Source: Podospora pseudocomata (Eukaryota > Ascomycota > Sordariomycetes > Sordariales > Podosporaceae). From it: DNA of 64,000 nt. Below, one piece after another: positions 1 to 11,598 of the stretch. Made by a program: the position numbers and the translations under genes. A model generated the notes under the pieces. The model saw nothing but the letters and a program-made list of their open reading frames with translations. It was not told the origin of the DNA and made no database searches. Every line of letters starts with the position of its first letter. Positions within the stretch are counted from its first letter, which is position 1. The DNA lies in assembly GCF_035222375.1 (NCBI RefSeq), contig NC_085887.1:1091501-1155500 (forward strand), given 5' to 3'.

Positions 1-2321
1 CTGGGGCCTGGTGCGGCAACAGGTGACAGGGGTCGCCTCTAGCCTCTCTCGGGGAGGGTTACATCAAACAGGTACAAGGCGGGGGTCAACGCCTTCCAGG
101 TCGGGGTTGACCTGGGCTTCGATGATGCCGTCACTGCCGATTTGACGATGTGACCGACGCGGGGGACTGGACGGGTTGATAGATGGTGTGCCAGTGAATG
201 CTGAATGCTGCTTGCTTCCCAGCGGTCCCAAATTGAACCTGCAGTGGTAGATGGCGGCAGCACCCGTTCCTTTGCCATGGATGATTGGGGGGTTCGGGGG
301 TTCAGGATGGCCCATGGGGCGTTGGACGGACAGAGACCCAGGCGATGGCTTGTGCATATGTAGGTAGGAGTACATATGTATGTAGGTAGGTGCATGTATA
401 GGACACGCAGTCCCTTTATCGTCAACGCCATCTCTATTCATAGCTCTCCTCCTCTCCAGGCCATCGATGTTGCGCATACGCCACCAATACTCGAGATCTA
501 CATAGCAAGGTAGCTGCTCAGCTCCCCGCTTGAACGTTGAAGCTGCTCTCCGATCTCTTGGGAAGAGGTCCTCGGCAGGCATCTCGCTTCCTCGGACTCT
601 CTCTTTGTTCTCTCAAACCCAACAAACCCCAACCATGGAGTAAGGATCCAGCGTCGAGATTGGAAACTGATGACAGGGAACCGGAAGCGGGGTCATGTCG
701 CGCTTAGGCTCCCGGTCCCCGCCCACCGGTTCTTTGTCAGGGGGGAGGGGCGGCATCGGCAAAACCTGCTGTTTGGGGGGCTTGGCTAGTGTCAATGTTG
801 AAACCTCGAAAGCTTGGTTTGTTTCTTCAGTCGAGGTCCCAAGACCCTTTTCTTCATCAAGATGTCTCTGGATTTCATTGCTGGCGAGACCGGAGCTTGC
901 TTACCTACCTAGGTAGACACGCACCGGACTTGGTCCGGATCAGAATCTGGTGAGACCGACACGCACACATTGATCAGATATCTACCAAGGACTGCTGAAG
1001 AACAGATGTTTCGACAAGCTTCCTAGTCGCATAAGAGAGTAAAAGCTTGGTATAGATCGGCAAAACCGCAATAGCCGCTGATGATCTGTCTCATCTTGAC
1101 AACCTGCCACCTCCAAGTGCGTACTCTGTATCAAGAACACAACAAAGAATATTTCCACCAAAAGTTCCCTCAGCTCTATCCCAACAGTCTGGGAAACCCG
1201 TGGCGAGCCTCTGGCTTCCCGTCCGTTTGCCGATTCCCGTCCCCAGTACCGTGCGACTGGCACGCCCCTTTCCCGAGAACAAAGAACAAAGTAAGACTTC
1301 GCCAGCAGAGCAGTACTCGAACACAATTGTTGTACAGAACAATTTTGAGTCGGTGAGTCCGCGCTCATCAATTAGTCTTTGTATGTACCACCTTGTAGCA
1401 TGCAGCCCAGGCCCCCTGGGCCCCTGGCGCGCCGTTTTGACCCTTCCCCGCCCGCCCGCTGTGCTTTTGCGGGGGGTGCGGGGGCGGTGAACGAGACGGA
1501 GTCCCGTGGAGTGAGATGATGGTTTAGATGAGGTCTCAGTTGCGCTGACCAGGTCTCCGGTGCTCGGGCGGGTGAGAGTGAGAGACCAGATGTGAGGATG
1601 TGTAAGGTAAGTAGGTACAGGGACAGCATCCCTTCAGATTCATTTTCGATATCTAGAACTCGACAAACAGTGCGGTGAGGGCACATGTGAAAGCCCCCAC
1701 TTTCGATCAGTTAAATCTCCGACGAGGCGTTGATCGCAGTGCCCACCAAGAAGGTTGTGGCAGACATGTCCAGGGACAATGTAGGTACTTTTTGACGTGC
1801 CAAGGACAGCTATCACGACGGTAAATCGGTTGAACAAGTACGTGGTGTGGTGGATGTCATCACGCTCATCGTCCAACGTGTGCAGGTTGGACAAAATAGG
1901 CGGTGTCGGTGGGGCGCGGTACCTCGGTGCCCTCATCAGATCCATCAGATAACAGAGCATCAAAGCATTGCACACTTCCCCGGCCCTCTTATGACATGGA
2001 GCAACAAGTTATGAAGCCATGGCTGTATACGGATGGACTGTCGCTGTGTTTTGAAACATTTTGCGGATCACAGCTGCCTTCTAGAAGCTCTTTTGCAGAT
2101 CAGCTATCGGCCCGCTCCACTAACAATGTGCTGCGAGACGGACTTTACAGCGCTACTTCCACTAACCCAACCATCAGCAGCAACAACAACCTAAGAACCT
2201 ATGGTACCTAATCGACTTTGATACCGCCGTTGTGTCATCACCCACTACCCCTAGATATAAACGCTGTTCCGACGCTCGGTAATCACCAGCCAGTCATTCA
2301 TCGGCCACAGATCACTGGAAC
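1..2321. other. Gene-free leading stretch
   Basis: I see no supportable gene here. The open frames are short, overlap on both strands, lack recognisable domains and are rich in low-complexity residues. The stretch carries TAGGTAGG-type runs near 355-395 and 1610-1620 and a 12-bp palindrome built on CCTAGG at 905-916. The last few hundred bases are presumably the ASA1 promoter and 5' leader. Confidence 0.5.
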
Positions 2322-3702
2322 ATGGCAAGCAATGCGCGGCCCGCCCAGCCCAAGACGATTCTGCGAGGCCACAAGACACCGGTGCAGGTGGCTGCCTTCG
2401 TTCGAAACAATGAGCGCCTCTTGACCGGTGATTCCGACGGCTTTGTTGTGGCATGGGACCTGACCATCATGCGTCCGAGGGCCGTTTGGCAAGCTCATAC
2501 GGCCTCCATACTAGGCATCGAAGGCTGGGGACACGATCGCATCATAACGTAGGCCACCACGATTCGAATCTTGTAGACAACATGCTCATGATCCTGTAGA
2601 CACGGAAGAGACAACAGACTGGTGGTCTGGAAGTTGACCGCCGAACACGAAAATGTCCTCAGTACAAGCCTTCCCCTAGACCCATCCTCACAGCCCCGTC
2701 CAAAGCCATGGATGCTCCACGTGCTTCAGATCAGCACCATGAACTTTTGTTCATTCTCGTATTGTCCCGCATACCCAGACAACAGTCCGGCCGCAGCAGC
2801 AGCAGATGAAATTCTCCTCGCGGTACCCAACACCCTCTCCTCGGAATCTGTAAGTCTGCCCAACTCTTCCCCTCCTCCTTTGCTGACAAGGCCATCCTGG
2901 TTTCCTCGACTTGCACAACTTTGAGCTCGAGCTGACACTGATGTAGATCGACATCTTTCACCTCCCCTCCCTCGCTCGAAAGCACACGGTTGGCTTGCCC
3001 ACCTCCTCGTCACCCGACCAGAAGAATGGCATGGCCATGTCCCTCTCCCTCTTCCACCACCCCACAAGCCATCACCTAACCCTGGTCGCCGGGTACGAAC
3101 GCGGTCTCGCGGCAGTCTACCAACTCGACCCTAACACATCAAAATGGGTAGTAACCTACCAATCCAACCCTCACACCCAGCCAATCCTGTCTCTTGACGT
3201 CTCCCCAGATGAGTCATTCTTCCTCTCGTCAGGAGCAGACGCTACCATAGCCAAACACCCCATCCCGTCTTGTCCTCCTTCCTCGGGGATAATCCAAGAC
3301 CCCATCTTGACGATCAACACCCGCCACGCCGGACAACAGTCCCTCCGCATCCGCTCCGACAATCTCATCTTTGCCACCGCAGGCTGGGACTCGATGGTGA
3401 GGGTCTACAGCGTCAAGACGATGAAGGAGCTCGCGGTGCTAAAGTGGCACCAGCAGGGGTGTTACGCCGTTGCTTTTGCTGCTGCCAACACCTCTCCAGC
3501 TACTTCTCCTCCTCAAGAAGAAACCCCCAGACCAGACGACAAGAAGCCTGAGGGGAGTCACAGCAAGGAGGTTACCACGCAAGTCCCCAAGATGTTGGTC
3601 GAACAAACACCCAAACAAAAACGCCTCCACCAAGCCAGAACCGCCCGCTGGCTCGCGGCAGGGAGCAAGGATGGGAGGGTGAGCTTGTGGGATGTGTACT
3701 AG
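2322..3702 (+). CDS. ASA1: ASTRA-associated protein 1, WD40 repeat protein
   Basis: Asa1 is a WD40 subunit of the nuclear ASTRA complex, a chromatin and PIKK-assembly complex that includes Tra1 and the TTT proteins. Three exons (2322-2548, 2600-2849, 2947-3702) join cleanly in frame to 410 aa. The first blade begins with [14 protein letters not shown] followed by [12 protein letters not shown], a textbook WD unit. Later blades contain [11 protein letters not shown] across intron 1, [33 protein letters not shown] and the terminal [15 protein letters not shown]. Both introns are short GT-AG (51 and 97 nt). A low-complexity Pro/Lys-rich insert lies before the last blade, as is common in fungal Asa1. 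The start is the only ATG that precedes the first blade. Family assignment comes from overall similarity and blade layout; the complex membership is inferred from the family. Confidence 0.85.
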
Positions 3703-4732
3703 ATATTCGACTACCACATAGCACTGAGCACGTATCATGTCAATAAGTCGGGTCCATCATAGAGCCAGTCAGACGCGGACCTATTGCAGGATGGATGGGA
3801 TGTATTCTAGATACCACAACGTATCCTAGCTAAGCAAAACCTCAGCTGTCTCAACGTATCCCTTCCTCCCACAAGAATTGTCTCGGGCAGGTACCTACCC
3901 GACTCACCTACCTACCTTTTTCCCCCTCAGCAAAAATGATATGCTCTCGTGCAGCGCCACAAACCTTTGTGCTTCCCACCATCGTGTTGAAGGGGCTCCC
4001 TCCCTCCCACCGCTTCCCGAGTGCCAGGTTATCGTCTCTTTCCCCTCCCCTCCCTCTCTCCCTCCCCCGGTCCAAATCTGAGACTCAGTTCGCTATCCGA
4101 CACACTGCTTGTATGCAACGCATGTAGAGACAGAAAAGGCTAAATAGGTAGTTGATGTCTGGTGTTTGTGGCACGTTGTGCAGAACATACAGCCAGCCCG
4201 TGCTGCTCTGTGTTTTGGGGGGCGGCTGTTTGGCTTCCTTGTCACCCGTTGCTGTTGTCGTCATGCTCTGAATGGGTACCTTGCTCCAAAAAATCGTCAC
4301 AGCACATTCCCACTCTCTTTGACGTATGTGTGTCAAGAGCAGCTCCACTGTCACCACGCTATGTAGGTATGTCACCGTCTTCAACAGACCTCAAAACAAG
4401 TCACACAACCATGCTGCCGCCGCTATACATCAACCGTACCTGTCACAAGGACCCTACAGACATCATCAGGGCCTCAAAAGATACCTAGGTAGTGTTAACA
4501 CGTCTTGATTGCGATTAGCTGGCCCAAAGATCCACCTTTTATGCCATACACCCCCCACCCCCCCCTCCCCGTCAAAAAAAGAAAAAGAAATAATAAAAAA
4601 AAGAAAACAAAATCCTCGACGCCCTATCAAGCTATTCTAAACGCCCAGCAACCGTGACCTCTTCTAAACGCCCACACCAACCCATCTCAAACGCCCATTA
4701 TACCCATCCCGACGTCCACCAAGCTAGGTAAC
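3703..4732. other. Intergenic region between convergent ASA1 and HAD gene
   Basis: No gene seen. It holds the 3' flanks of two convergent genes, pyrimidine-rich tracts around 3990-4075, a TACCTAGGTA palindrome at 4482-4491 and an A-rich run near 4576-4610. Confidence 0.5.
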
Positions 4733-5827
4733 CTAAGCCCTACCAACAACCTCCACAACCTCCCCATCCGCCAACCTCCCCGTCTCAAGCATCCACCCCT
4801 CCCCCTCCACCTCCACAGGCGGCACCACAATCCCAAACCTCTCATACGGAAAATCAACCAGCGTACCCCTATACTCAGCCCACCCATCATCAACCTCCCC
4901 AAGCTGGTGCGTGTCCACCTCGCCCGCCTCGTACGTCCGTCCAGCCAGAACCTCCTTCTCCCGCCCCTCATACTCCTTCTTCAGCATCGGGTGAGGCGCC
5001 CAGATAACCCGCATCCCCGCCCGGCGACCAGCCTCAACCCCCGGAACGCTGTCCTCAAAGACAAGACACTCCTCGGGGGTAATCGGCTTCTCCCCCTCGG
5101 GAAGCGAGTCATTGATCGTCTTGAGGGCAAGCAAATAAATATCAGGAAGCGGCTTGCCCCGGCCGGGGGCAATCCGCTCGTCGTCGCCCAGGACGCGACG
5201 GTGGGTTTCAAAGACGCTGAACAGCTCCGTCAGGTGCGACGTCTTCAAGATAAAGTTTGACTTGTGGGACGACGTGGCGAGGGCGATGTGGACGCGGTGG
5301 GGGGTGGGCGCCGTCTCGCCAGCCCTGGACTCCTTGTTCTTCTCCATGTCCCAGTAGCGGGTGCGAGCGAGGTCGCTGAGAAGTGTAGGGATGCCGGGGA
5401 GGGGCTGGGTGCCGGGGAAGTGCTGGGCTTGGAGCTCATAGTACTGTTTGTGGTACCTGCGTCGAAAAAAAAGTCGGTGTCAGAACGGACCGTCAGGAAA
5501 GAATACATCACTCACTCCTCGGGGGTGATCGGCAGCTGGGCCCAGTCGTGAAGCAGCTTGTTGGCCTGGGGACCGGGGCGGCCTTGCAGCTTGGCCTTGA
5601 TGCTCCAGGGCAGCTTGGGACGCCCGTACTTTTCGAGGATCAGGTTGATGCAGAGTGTGTAGAGGTCCTCGGTGTCAAGCAGCAGACCATCCATGTCAAA
5701 GAGACAGGCCCGGACGGGGGGGAAGCTGTTGTTGGAGGGAATCATTGTTAGTCTCGCCACGAGGCTGGACCCGGCCGGAATCACACAACATAGGGGTTCA
5801 GGGGACCTACTCGGTTCTGGGAGTCAT
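4733..5827 (-). CDS. HAD-superfamily phosphatase (HDHD1-like)
   Basis: A haloacid-dehalogenase phosphohydrolase, probably cytosolic and acting on a small phosphorylated metabolite such as a sugar or nucleoside phosphate. The exact substrate cannot be read from sequence. The preferred model has three exons: 5827-5811, 5725-5516 and 5456-4733, giving 316 aa. HAD motif I is LFDMDGLLLDTED with the Asp nucleophile and Asp+2. Motif II is ALATSSHK, the motif III lysine lies in GRGKPLPDIY, and motif IV is CLVFEDSVPGVEAG. The helical cap follows motif I as in subfamily I. The first exon encodes only MTPRT plus part of a codon; after an 85-nt GT-AG intron the protein reads FPPVRACLFDMDG. An alternative is an unspliced start at 5784 or 5745 reading MIPSNNSFPPV. 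I prefer the spliced start because donor, acceptor and frame all fit. Confidence 0.85.
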
Positions 5828-6903
5828 TGTGAAGGCCGTGGCGTGCTGTGAACTGGGACGACCGTGGGCTCGTATCTGCTGGATGGACTAGAAAGAAAAA
5901 AAAGACAGGAGGAGGCTCTGGGGGAAAGAAAAGGGCTCGTATTATAGATAGATGGCTACCCTTGCCTAGGTAGGTGTAGGACCGATCGGGTCCAATCAGG
6001 CACGTGGGTTAGAGTAGCTGATAAGATGTAGTCCCAGAGAAGCCAACTGCTCTTTGAGGTTGGAGATAAGACGGCGGACCTGCCCTCTTGTTGGATAACT
6101 TGTAGGGATCAGCAGAAGGAGAAGGGAGCGCAACAATCGGATCCGAAGCAACGAAACAAAAAAAAAAAAGAAAAAAAAAAGGCAGGAACTAGATGTCACG
6201 AATTGGAGTAGCTGCCCCTTGTCATGCGGGGTAACCCCCCAGCAAACTGATGCTCTTCCAGTGCTCCTCCCGGCGGACCTGTGACGCCACCAAGACAGGG
6301 GAGACATGTAGATACCCCGGCCGGCCCAGCCAGCGGAGAGCCGTCACGACTTTTTCCGAAGCTCTCGTTCGTCGAGAGCATCCGAGAGAGGAGCTCTCTG
6401 TAATGCTCTCACACACTCTCAAACTCTTGTCCGGCGGAATATTTCGGGCCGTTTAGGTACCCCTTGCGATGGGCTGGGTTGGCAGCCGAGGAAGACGCGA
6501 GATAAGGGGGGAACTTGTGGGAGTGTGGAAGGTGTGATGAGATTGTGGAATGTTCAGACAGACAGAATGAGAAAAAAGCCGTGTGTTTGCTTGTTTGCTC
6601 CCCTCATCAGGGGTCCGTCCCATCTCGAGCGGACACCAAGCGGCAGGAAGCCGTTGTCGTCTCCACAAAGCCTCAAAAAAAAACCCCAAAAAAAACGGCC
6701 TTGGATCAACGTGAATCTGCCAAGACCCCGCCATCGGGCTGAGGTCTACAGTAGCGCCTCAAGAAAAAAGTGTCCGTTCCATGCCCAAAGCCCCAACAGC
6801 GTAACAACACCACGTTTCCAGCTCCGCCCCTTTCCCCTTTTTTCTCTCCTGTGAGCAGCCTCCTTATCTCGCATATCGGACGGACGGTTTGCTGCCAAAG
6901 AAG
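5828..6903. promoter_or_regulatory. Divergent intergenic region, HAD gene and TTC1-like gene
   Basis: About 1.1 kb separates two divergent starts and should hold both promoters. No gene seen. A poly-A/G tract lies at 6160-6181, a CCTAGG-centred motif at 5965-5970, and A-rich runs at 6674-6697. I could not identify a specific factor site. Confidence 0.4.
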
Positions 6904-7808
6904 ATGGCTGCCCAAGATGAGGAGCCCCGGATCGCGGGAGCCGATGACGACATGGAGCAGCAGCGGCATGAAGAAAGGTTCCCCCCTGAAGAGGAAGCTG
7001 TAAGTCACTGTGGCCCTCATTTCCGTTACCATGCTCAACTCAGCTCTGACGGGACGTTTTGTTGCTTTTCAAGTCCATGGTAGCGGACTCCAACGCGCAC
7101 AAAACCGAGGCCAACTCTCTCTTTGGATCGGGCAAGTACGACATTGCCATCAACAAGTACGATGAGGCTCTTGCCGTCCTTCCCAACTATCTGGACTATG
7201 AGCTGGCCGTCTTACGATCCAACATTGCTGCCTGCCACCTGAAGCTCGAAGAATGGAAGGAGGCCGTCACAAACGCAACAGCCGCCCTGGACTCTCTTGA
7301 CAAGCTCGAGGGCAACGGCTCGTCGAAGAAGCAGGACCCCACCCCACCCGCGGCAGAAGACGAGGTGGAGGGTGAGATTGTCAGCTCTGGTGCCAAAGCA
7401 GCCGGTCCAGCACTGGGTGATGACGCCCAGCGCAAGCGTCCGGATGACATCTCGAGAATCCGCGCCAAAGCTCTCATGCGTCGTGCTCGGGCCCGGAGTG
7501 AGCTGGGCGGGTGGTCCAACCTGGAAGGCGCAATCGAAGACTACAAGCGGCTGTCGACCTTGCCTGCCTACGACACGCTGATGAGCGCGACGGATAAGAA
7601 GATTGTCAGCACGCAACTCCGCGCCCTGCCGGCTCGTGCAAAGGCTGCGCAGGAGAAGGAGACGGCTGAGATGTGGGCCAAGCTCAAGGACCTGGGCAAT
7701 GGCATCTTGAAGCCGTTTGGCCTCAGCACTGACAGCTTCAAGATGGTCAAGGACGAGAAGACGGGCGCATACAGCATGAACTTTGCTGGGGGGTCGGGCG
7801 GCAAGTGA
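6904..7808 (+). CDS. TPR protein, TTC1-like
   Basis: A cytosolic tetratricopeptide-repeat adaptor of the TTC1 type, a family that binds Hsp70/Hsp90 chaperones and other partners. Two exons (6904-6999, 7074-7808) join in phase 0 to 276 aa. The N-terminus is short and acidic. The TPR region runs from about residue 35 (DSNAHKTEANSLFGSGKYD) through helices such as LDYELAVLRSNIAACHLKL and the later RIRAKALMRRARARSELGG, each with the expected small and aromatic positions. A low-complexity linker with Pro, Glu and Gly separates the repeats. The C-terminal segment GNGILKPFGLSTDSFKMV is characteristic of the TTC1 group. The 74-nt intron sits just after the acidic leader. The role as a chaperone adaptor is family knowledge, not visible here. 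Confidence 0.8.
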
Positions 7809-8178
7809 GGGTGAAGCTGTAGCACGCAGAGATAATGTTTATTCAGTCTAGCTCTTGAGACATCCATGGGTCTTTGCATGTTGGATGGTGGTGCCTGAAT
7901 CCACCCACGAGCAGGTGCGGCTGGAACCTCGGAGAGTATGGCTAGGTACCCAGACGTCCATGGCAGCTTCTGCTAACCTGCCGCATAGGTGTTCGGTGCC
8001 TTCCTGGACAGCTCACTTCAAGGAGGGACATTGGTCGTCCGCCCAAGAATCCAAACTCTTCCCAACTTTTGTCATCAAAGCTCTTGTTCATTCCCATTCA
8101 CTCTCCAAGCAACTCTCCAGTGCAGTCTCTATCTTACAGCACAGTCTCTATCTCGGTCACCCCAGACATTAATCAAAA
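7809..8178. other. Intergenic, 370 bp
   Basis: 3' flank of the TPR gene and 5' flank of the next plus-strand gene. Nothing else recognised. Confidence 0.4.
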
Positions 8179-8995
8179 ATGGAGTCAAGAGCGCACCATC
8201 TCCATTACCTCCAGCGCTATGTGGATGTCGACCACTGGCGCCCATACATCACCACCAGATACCCCGAGGAGATCCAATCCGGGGATGCCCGCGAATTTGA
8301 ATACGAGATATTGGGTCAGGACGCCGGCCCGCGACCCATCCCAGCCTTCCCCGTTGGCAACCTTGACGAGCTCGACATGCCCCGGAAACTCATCATTTTC
8401 TAGGTGAGAAACGGCTTCCGCATTCCGGCGTGGATACCCGCTGCCAACCCCGAACTCCAACCCGGCGTCATCACCGACGACCACATCCGAATGGCCTGCA
8501 TCATCCTCATCCAGATGGCGCCCGACCTGGCGAGGGAAATCCCCAGACGCTATCTCGAGATCCAGTCCATACTCGACAGGGGAATAGAAAGCAGCAGGAG
8601 AAGGGTCCTCACGGAGGAACGTGTCGCCGAGTATGCCCCGCAGGATTGGACCGCGTCCCCCGACGAGGGTGGGCTCAAGATGGAGGAAGAGCACTTGCCG
8701 GATGTGTACATGAGGATTCTGAGGACGTTTGAGGCTGCGGACAGCAAGGATGGGCCGTTTGGGTTGTTTGCGGATTTGTATCCCGGCGTTCGCGAGCATG
8801 ACATTATTCCGGCTCCGAAGTGGCCTCGTTGTCTGGGACATTACATTTTTGACCGGGTGGCGCAGCGGAAGGTGACGGATCAGAGGCGTGACGCGTGGGC
8901 TGCCGGGAAGTTTGAGAAGAGTCGTGCTGCGATTGCTGCCGAGAAGGCTGCCACTGAGGCGGAGGCTGCCGCGCAGCAGCAGCAGTTGGAGCAGA

Positions 8996-9032
<37 letters not shown>

Positions 9033-9117
9033 ACAGCAGCAGCAGAAACCCCAGAGAAAGAGAGACAAAATTATTAGTATGATGCAATATGGCGCCCCGA
9101 AAGCACCTCTACCATGA
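8179..9117 (+). CDS. Hypothetical protein with C-terminal polyQ
   Basis: I do not recognise this family. The frame opens with MESRAHHLHYLQRYVDVD, meets a TAG at 8401-8403 and continues in the same frame to 9117. The simplest explanation is a 51-nt intron, 8353-8403, with the acceptor ATTTTCTAG. Its length is a multiple of three, and the donor GTTGGC is weak. The spliced product would be about 295 aa. The middle is a soluble, charged domain (PQDWTASPDEG, LPDVYMRILRTFEAAD, KWPRCLGHYIFDRVAQRKV). The C-terminus is an Ala/Glu helix followed by about 16 glutamines encoded by CAG/CAA. Alternatives are a true stop giving a 74-aa product, or two proteins. Function unknown. Confidence 0.6.
8998..9045 (+). 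repeat. CAG/CAA trinucleotide tract
   Basis: A near-pure run of CAG with a few CAA interruptions encodes about 16 consecutive glutamines at the end of the preceding gene. The tract is likely length-polymorphic. It also generates long false reading frames of Leu or Cys on the other strand. Confidence 0.9.
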
Positions 9118-9996
9118 TTAGATGCCGAGGGGGAGGAGTTGTTTTACTCGGAAGCGATACATGTATCTTTCTTGTCACAGCGGAATGTTTAGGTGGGAGA
9201 GAATTTAGGATCAGGCTAGGGGAGAATGGAACATGTTTTGGTTGACGCTCTTTTTCTGATTTGAGTCTCTTGGGCTTGGTGTGTATGGATACCTTACCTA
9301 CCATCTTGAAACCGCTCTGCTTATGAGGCATCTCGGAATACCTTTAGACTCTATAGAAACCTTTGTTTGAGCGCCGTTACATCAGGCAACAGTCTTTAAT
9401 TTTCTCTTTCTTTTTTTTTCGGGGCTTTATGCGTGTTTTTTTTAAAAGAGGTGTCCGTTACCAAGGTCTGAGAGGTGGTGTTGATGCTGAGCAAAGGATT
9501 CAGATTCCGACGTCGAGAATTGGAACACATGCTTAGAAACATGCCCTGAAGGCGAGTCGGACTTGTCGGGCTGCTTCACACATGTTCAAAGGACTGGCTA
9601 TATTAAACAGCAACACAAATAAAACCCAATAGGAGATGCATTGTCTGTACCAAGTACAGTAAAGAGCAGTGATGATCTGACAAGAGAAACCCCCTTCCCA
9701 CCCCAAAACTCCAATACTATTTCCTGCTTGTTGCTGCTGTCGTTGTAGAGTTAGATACAATCTTTCTTTGTTGGACCACCCTTTTTCTGCAAGATATGAC
9801 AAGACACCAAGGGAGAGAGCGAGCAGACAAATCATATCCATCCATCCATCAACAAACTAAAAAGCAGAAAAACAAAACAATCCCCCGCTGCCCACCTACC
9901 CATGTGTTATTTCCCTTTCGTATATCCCATCCCATTCCATCCATTTCATACAAAAGAGAGAGAGATCGATCAGTCATGTCTTGACTCCAGGGCTTT
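9118..9996. other. Intergenic between convergent genes
   Basis: 3' flanks of the polyQ gene and ATG33. T-rich stretches near 9400-9450 and A-rich near 9858-9880. No gene recognised. Confidence 0.4.
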
Positions 9997-10715
9997 TTAA
10001 ACCCTCCCATAAACATTCACCACCCCATCCCCCCAAATCCCCACAACCGACATGAAGAACCCCAGTCCCAAGACAGACACCTGGACAACCTGCTTCTTGA
10101 GCCACCCCTCCACCTTGGCCCTCACCTCCTCCCCGTTTGCCTCCTCCCCAACCTCCAACACCTCATCCTCCTCGCTCTCTTCCTCTTGCTCTTCACCAAG
10201 GACCTCGTAGCTGGCTTCCATTCTCGCGCGGGCAGAGGCAGAGGGCTTCTTCTTCTTTTGCTGGGGGAAGGACTTCTTGCTGCCGGCAGTGGTGGCGGGG
10301 GAAGAAGGTCCGAGGGAGATGTAAGGAGCGACCAAATCCGTCCCGACGAGCTGGGAGCCGAGGATGAGGACCGAGGTGTAGAGGAGGTAGGGGTGGCGGA
10401 GGGGTTTGGGGGAGAGATAATATGCGAGGAGGAAGGCGGTTCCGGAGAGGCCGGAGAGGGATCGGAGTTGTTTGGTCGAGGTTGTGGTGAGGGAGTCAAA
10501 GGCGCGGAGGGCTGTGGTGGCGGAGGGGAGGTTGAGGAGGGAGGGGATGGTGAGGGTTGTTAGGGTGTAGGAGAGGCCCTGGTTAGTGAGCGTCATGTTA
10601 GTTGCTGTCCAAGGTGAAGGCATCATGCGATGCCATGTGGAAAGCAACATACCGTCAACAACCCCAACGACACAGTTCCAACAAACTTGAGCGCCGAGAC
10701 GCCCCTCGTTGCCAT
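9997..10715 (-). CDS. ATG33: Mitophagy protein Atg33
   Basis: Atg33 is a mitochondrial outer-membrane protein that promotes selective removal of mitochondria in fungi, especially in stationary phase. Two exons (10715-10653 and 10578-9997, 74-nt intron, phase 0) give 214 aa. The first exon encodes MATRGVSALKFVGTVSLGLL, a conserved hydrophobic start. Further membrane segments are at about residues 22-40 (GLSYTLTTLTIPSLLNLP), 60-75 (SGLSGTAFLLAYYLSP) and 80-100 (PYLLYTSVLILGSQLVG). A soluble loop of about 60 residues rich in Glu and Lys follows, and then a last hydrophobic helix near the C-terminus (VSVLGLGFFMSVVGIWG). The order of helices and the acidic loop match fungal Atg33. The start is fixed by the exon 1 sequence, since exon 2 alone has no suitable N-terminus. 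Confidence 0.8.
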
Positions 10716-11147
10716 GATGTTACGAGTGTGTGCTTAATCTCTTGATCAATCCAGTCTCACTTCCTTATCAAAATGCGCGGATGGCCGTCGAAGGTTCGAA
10801 AGGTATCACCGTTTGCCTGACGCAAAGTCGTTGTCGTAAGAAGCCAGTGTAGCCGAGCTCACGGTTAAAGCTTAAGGTCTTGCCTATTGCGTGGTTGGAC
10901 AGCCCGCCCCGCCGAAAGGAGGAGATGAGGGGCTGGATCTTCTTGGTCCGGCCCCGCTGCAACTCACAGCGGCCCGTTTCCACTTTTGCGTCATCGCTCG
11001 ATCAGGTTAACAAGGGGGTAGCTGATAGAACACCCTAACCCTGATTCATGATGGAAGACCACAGAAGAAGACATCCTGCAGATATCCACCCCCCGATGCA
11101 ACTTGTTTCCCAATATCCGCCACCCCAACAACATCCACTATCGTGAA
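10716..11147. other. Intergenic, ATG33 5' flank to tRNA-Ser
   Basis: Contains the ATG33 promoter and upstream sequence of the tRNA. A short CACCCTAACCCTGA at about 11031-11044 resembles two telomere units but is too short to matter. No gene seen. Confidence 0.4.
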
Positions 11148-11229
11148 GGCGCGATGGCAGAGTGGTCTAATGCGTGAGACTCGAAATCTCATCTCTTCGG
11201 AGGCGTCGGTTCAAATCCGGCTCGCGTCG
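11148..11229 (+). tRNA. tRNA-Ser (CGA)
   Basis: An 82-nt cloverleaf. The acceptor stem GGCGCGA pairs with TCGCGTC, and the discriminator is G. The anticodon stem TGAGA/TCTCA closes the loop CTCGAAA, giving anticodon CGA. A long variable arm (CATCTCTTCGGAGGC region) is the class II hallmark of serine tRNAs. The T arm contains GGTTCAAATCC. No intron. A T-run at about 11261-11269 can serve as the Pol III terminator. Confidence 0.93.
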
Positions 11230-11598
11230 ATAGGATAAATTTACTTTTACAGTTTGGTTTTTTTTTAACACTATTCTTGGCCAACATAGCACAACGTTGT
11301 CAACGGCGGATGCTTATTTCCGGTTTAGCAGCTTCATGTTTGTCTTGCAAGCCAGCTATGGTCAAATATCACAGCTTCACAGACCTCTCACACATGCACC
11401 CATTAACAGATATTCTCACTGTGTTTTGACCGCAACTGATAGTCTGATACAACTCCTGCCACGCATCATTAATTCGCTTGTTCACTCCGCTACATGCCAC
11501 TCCCGATCATCATAACTTTCCTTCCCCCTTCATCCTCCTCTCATCTACTCCCTCCCATCAAACACACCCTCATCACCCTCCCACTCACAACCAGACCC
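11230..11598. other. Intergenic, 369 bp
   Basis: A Pol III terminator-like T-run lies near 11261-11269; the rest is the 3' flank of TMA20. No gene seen. Confidence 0.4.

Noticed and set aside
64-582. 172-codon minus-strand frame at the window start
   Set aside because: Encodes simple repeats from TAGGTAGG-type DNA (TYIHMYSYLHMHK) and has no recognisable domain.
8185-9087. 300-codon minus-strand frame with a poly-Leu stretch
   Set aside because: The Leu run is simply the complement of the CAG tract; no domain and no start context.
11031-11044. Telomere-like CCCTAACCCT
   Set aside because: Only about one and a half units; expected by chance at this length.
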